64,000 nt of DNA from Bacteroidales bacterium (GTDB taxonomy: Bacteria > Bacteroidota > Bacteroidia > Bacteroidales > UBA932), in contig JAFUWZ010000011.1 in the NCBI GenBank assembly GCA_017471045.1, positions 124,001 through 188,000 on the forward strand. The letters run 5' to 3'. This document shows positions 61,578 through 64,000 of the stretch, in pieces (position 1 is the stretch's first letter; the number at the start of each line of letters is the position of its first letter). The position numbers and the translations under genes are program-made. The notes under the pieces are model-generated. The model saw nothing but the letters and a program-made list of their open reading frames with translations, did not search any database and had not been told where the DNA came from.

Positions 61578-64000
61578 ATGATGAAACGAATTGGAAGATT
61601 TCTTTTGGCCCTGACGGCGATGCTGGTTCTGGCCTCTCCTGCACCGGCTCAAGCCGCTCGCAAAGCAAAGCAGACCCTTTACCACCAAGGATGGATCGAC
61701 TTCAACAAGAACGGTGTCAAGGACCTGTTTGAAGATCCGACACGGAGCGTGGACGAACGCGTGGAAGACCTGCTGAGGCAGATGACGATGGAGGAAAAGA
61801 CCTGCCAGTTGGTAACCGTATACGGTTACGGTCGCGTGCTGCCCTGGGCCCTCCCGACACCGGAATGGAAAGAACGAGTCTGGAAAGACGGCATCGCCAA
61901 CATCGACGAGCACCTCAACGGTGTCGGCAAGGGATACAAGGACCATTACGACTTGATCTACCCCTTCAGCAACCACGTCAAGGCCTTGCATGAGGTTCAA
62001 AAGTTCTTCGTGGAAGAGACACGGCTCGGCATTCCCGCCGAATTCACCAACGAAGGCATCCACGGGCTCAACCACACCCTCGCGACTCCCCTGCCTGCAC
62101 CGATCGCCATCGGCAGTACCTGGGACCGCGCCCTGGTTCGCCGGGCCGGCGAGATCGCCGGTGAGGAAGCCCGTCTGATCGGCTATCACAGCGTCTATGC
62201 GCCCATCCTGGACGTGGCGCGGGACCAGCGCTGGGGCCGCACGGTCGAGAGTTACGGCGAAGATCCCTTCCTCGTTGCCGAACTTGGCACGGAAATGGCC
62301 GAAGGTATCCAGAACCAGGGAGTTGCCTCCTGTCTTAAACATTTCGCAGCCTACAGCGTGCCGGCCGGCGGTCGCGACGGCAACTGCCGCACCGATCCTC
62401 AGATCACGCCCCGCGATCTGCACCAGATCTTCCTCTATCCCTTCGCGCAGGTTGTCTCGAAAGCGCACCCGATGGAGGTGATGAGCAGCTACAACGACTG
62501 GAACGGAGAGCCCGTTTCCGCCTCCCACTGGTTCCTGACGGAACTGCTGCGGGAGACGTACGGATTCGATGGATACGTCGTCAGCGACAGCCAGGCTGTC
62601 GAATATATGTTCAGCAAGCATCAGATCACCCCGGACATGGGCGGGGCCGCCAAGGCCATCCTGGAGGCAGGGTTGAACGTCCGCACCAATTTCTGGCAAC
62701 CGGAGACCTATTCCGACCCCTTGCGGGCGGCCATCGCTGCCGGCCAGATTTCCATGGAGACCATCGACCAGCGGGTGCGCGAAGTCCTTGCGGTCAAGTT
62801 CCGCCTCGGTCTTTTCGATCAGCCTTATACCGGCGACGGCAAAGAAGCGGACGCCAAGGCCGGAGCGGCGCAGCACGAGGATTTCATCCTGGATATGGCC
62901 CGCAAGTCCTTGGTCCTGCTCAAGAACGAAGGCGGCCTGCTGCCGCTGGACAAAACCAAACTGGGCAAGATCCTTGTGACGGGGCCCCTGGCCGACACCT
63001 ACGGATACATGATCAGCCGCTATGGTCCCAATGGACTGGATTGCACGACAATGCTGCAGGGGATCCGCGATTATGCCGGAGAGGATGTCCAGGTGGTCTT
63101 CGAGAAAGGATGTGAGGTGACGGATCCGAACTGGCCCGAGAGTGAAATCATCCCCCGGCCCCTGTCCGCTGAAGAGCGGGCCCAGATGGATGCGGCCGTC
63201 GCAGCAGCAACGGATGTCGATGTCATCATCGCCGTGATGGGCGAAGACGGGCACAGCGTCGGCGAAAGTCTTTCACGCACCAGTCTCGAACTGCCGGGAC
63301 GCCAGCGTCAGTTGCTGCAAGAGTTGCAAGCCACCGGCAAGCCCGTCGTGCTGGTTCTGGTCAACGGGCAGCCACTGACCATCAACTGGGAAAATGCTTA
63401 TCTGCCGGCGATCCTTGAGGCCTGGTTTCCCAACAACCGGGGCGGACAGGCCGTGGCAGAGGCTCTTTTCGGCGACTGCAACCCGGGGGGCCACCTGACC
63501 GTCACCTTCCCCAAGAGCATCGGCCAGATCCCCTACTGCTTCCCCTTCAAGAAAGGCGCGCACGGCGCCCAGCCGGGTTCGCGCAACCCCAACGGCGGCG
63601 GAAAGACGCGCGTCATCGGCGCCTTGTATCCGTTCGGATACGGATTGAGTTATACGACCTTCGGATATTCAGACCTCCAGATTCGGGAAGCGGGTTCCTT
63701 CAGCGGCATCGCTACCGCAGGACCAGCCTCGGGACGGTCTGTCTCCGGCCCTTGCTATGAGGTCTCTTGCACGGTGACCAACACCGGCTCGCGGGCAGGC
63801 GACGAGGTCGTGCAACTCTATATGCAGGACAAGATCAGTTCGGTGGTGGCCTATGACTCCCAGTTGCGAGGCTTTGAGCGGATCACGCTCCAGCCTGGCG
63901 AAAGCCAGGTTGTCCGCTTCCGGATCGGACCGGAACAGATGGTGATGCTGGACAAGGACATGAAGTGGGTCGTCGAGCCCGGCGATTTCGAAGTCCGTAT
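61578..64000 (+). CDS. Glycoside hydrolase family 3 (beta-glucosidase-like), runs off the window
   Basis: At least 807 residues from ATG 61578 (61581 also possible). Signal MKRIGRFLLALTAMLVLASPAPAQA. Catalytic barrel: NEGIHGLNHT, YAPILDVARDQRWGRTVESYGEDPFL, KHFAAYS, and nucleophile Asp337 in GYVVSDSQAVEYM. The second domain (LVLLKNEGGLLPL, ILVTGPLADT, VIIAVMGEDGHSVGESLSR) and fibronectin-III-like domain (VSCTVTNTGSRAGDEVVQLYMQD) are present. A beta-glucosidase or beta-xylosidase is likely. Only the very end is missing. Confidence 0.93.
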   Translation, partial: MMKRIGRFLLALTAMLVLASPAPAQAARKAKQTLYHQGWIDFNKNGVKDLFEDPTRSVDERVEDLLRQMTMEEKTCQLVTVYGYGRVLPWALPTPEWKERVWKDGIANIDEHLNGVGKGYKDHYDLIYPFSNHVKALHEVQKFFVEETRLGIPAEFTNEGIHGLNHTLATPLPAPIAIGSTWDRALVRRAGEIAGEEARLIGYHSVYAPILDVARDQRWGRTVESYGEDPFLVAELGTEMAEGIQNQGVASCLKHFAAYSVPAGGRDGNCRTDPQITPRDLHQIFLYPFAQVVSKAHPMEVMSSYNDWNGEPVSASHWFLTELLRETYGFDGYVVSDSQAVEYMFSKHQITPDMGGAAKAILEAGLNVRTNFWQPETYSDPLRAAIAAGQISMETIDQRVREVLAVKFRLGLFDQPYTGDGKEADAKAGAAQHEDFILDMARKSLVLLKNEGGLLPLDKTKLGKILVTGPLADTYGYMISRYGPNGLDCTTMLQGIRDYAGEDVQVVFEKGCEVTDPNWPESEIIPRPLSAEERAQMDAAVAAATDVDVIIAVMGEDGHSVGESLSRTSLELPGRQRQLLQELQATGKPVVLVLVNGQPLTINWENAYLPAILEAWFPNNRGGQAVAEALFGDCNPGGHLTVTFPKSIGQIPYCFPFKKGAHGAQPGSRNPNGGGKTRVIGALYPFGYGLSYTTFGYSDLQIREAGSFSGIATAGPASGRSVSGPCYEVSCTVTNTGSRAGDEVVQLYMQDKISSVVAYDSQLRGFERITLQPGESQVVRFRIGPEQMVMLDKDMKWVVEPGDFEVR

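Noticed and set aside
1..64000. CRISPR arrays, tRNA and rRNA genes
   Set aside because: I saw no regularly spaced repeats, no cloverleaf with a TTCRANNC T-arm and no rRNA-like sequence; a covariance-model scan would be needed to be certain.

Overview
The window comes from a GC-rich member of the Bacteroidales. The evidence is paired SusC/SusD genes, a hybrid two-component regulator, BACON and fimbrillin-type lipoproteins, type III glutamine synthetase, LL-diaminopimelate aminotransferase remnants, and repeated promoters of the Bacteroidetes form TTTG-N19to23-TAnnTTTG with little or no Shine-Dalgarno sequence. It resembles gut lineages related to Alistipes or other high-GC Bacteroidales, but genus cannot be fixed from the sequence alone.

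Layout. 1-2.0 kb (minus): a glycogen branching enzyme cut by the window edge, xseB and xseA. 2.1-5.25 kb (plus): engB, prs, a small membrane protein, der. 5.25-9.4 kb (minus): a very large NtrY-like sensor kinase translationally coupled to rlmH. 9.4-20.8 kb (plus): DUF4783 protein, a fused CarA-CarB carbamoyl phosphate synthetase behind a leader terminator, a collapsed pyrG relic, then a probable glutamine-attenuated operon: leader peptide with three consecutive Gln codons, terminator, glnN, dapF, dapL relic, purF, purA. 21-25.6 kb (minus): efp, then the cluster M48 protease-cmk-ispH-sodium symporter. 25.7-50.5 kb (plus): a polysaccharide-utilisation locus (PUL) with two GH99/WbsX-like proteins, a hybrid two-component regulator, a TIM-barrel-like secreted protein, a BACON lipoprotein, a GH43-like protein, two SusC/SusD pairs, a DUF1735-type lipoprotein, a 41-aa peptide, a fimbrillin-like lipoprotein and a secreted FAD oxidoreductase. 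50.5-51.7 kb: an NtrX-like regulator without a DNA-binding domain. 51.8-54.6 kb: an AT-richer scar of broken toxin/immunity genes, two transposase fragments and a frameshifted secreted protein. 54.6-58.3 kb (minus): lptB, dnaX, a metallo-hydrolase. 58.3-64 kb: a secreted protein of unknown function, an Rhs-core remnant fused in frame to a phosphomannomutase-like HAD lipoprotein, an alpha/beta hydrolase and a GH3 glycosidase running off the end.

The most interesting element is the region at 14.56-14.78 kb. A promoter, a 19-codon leader ORF (MNFVFKQQQSGITSVQPVG), a possible antiterminator and an intrinsic terminator lie in the order expected of classical amino-acid attenuation. The sensed amino acid would be glutamine, and the downstream operon contains glutamine synthetase and the glutamine-consuming PurF. 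The two gene relics flanking this operon (pyrG and dapL) have each been reduced to an N-terminal, a middle and a C-terminal scrap, which is unusual and needs checking against raw reads. Other leads are a domain shared by the BACON and fimbrillin-like PUL lipoproteins, recurrent near-leaderless promoters, and long inverted repeats between convergent genes and inside dnaX.
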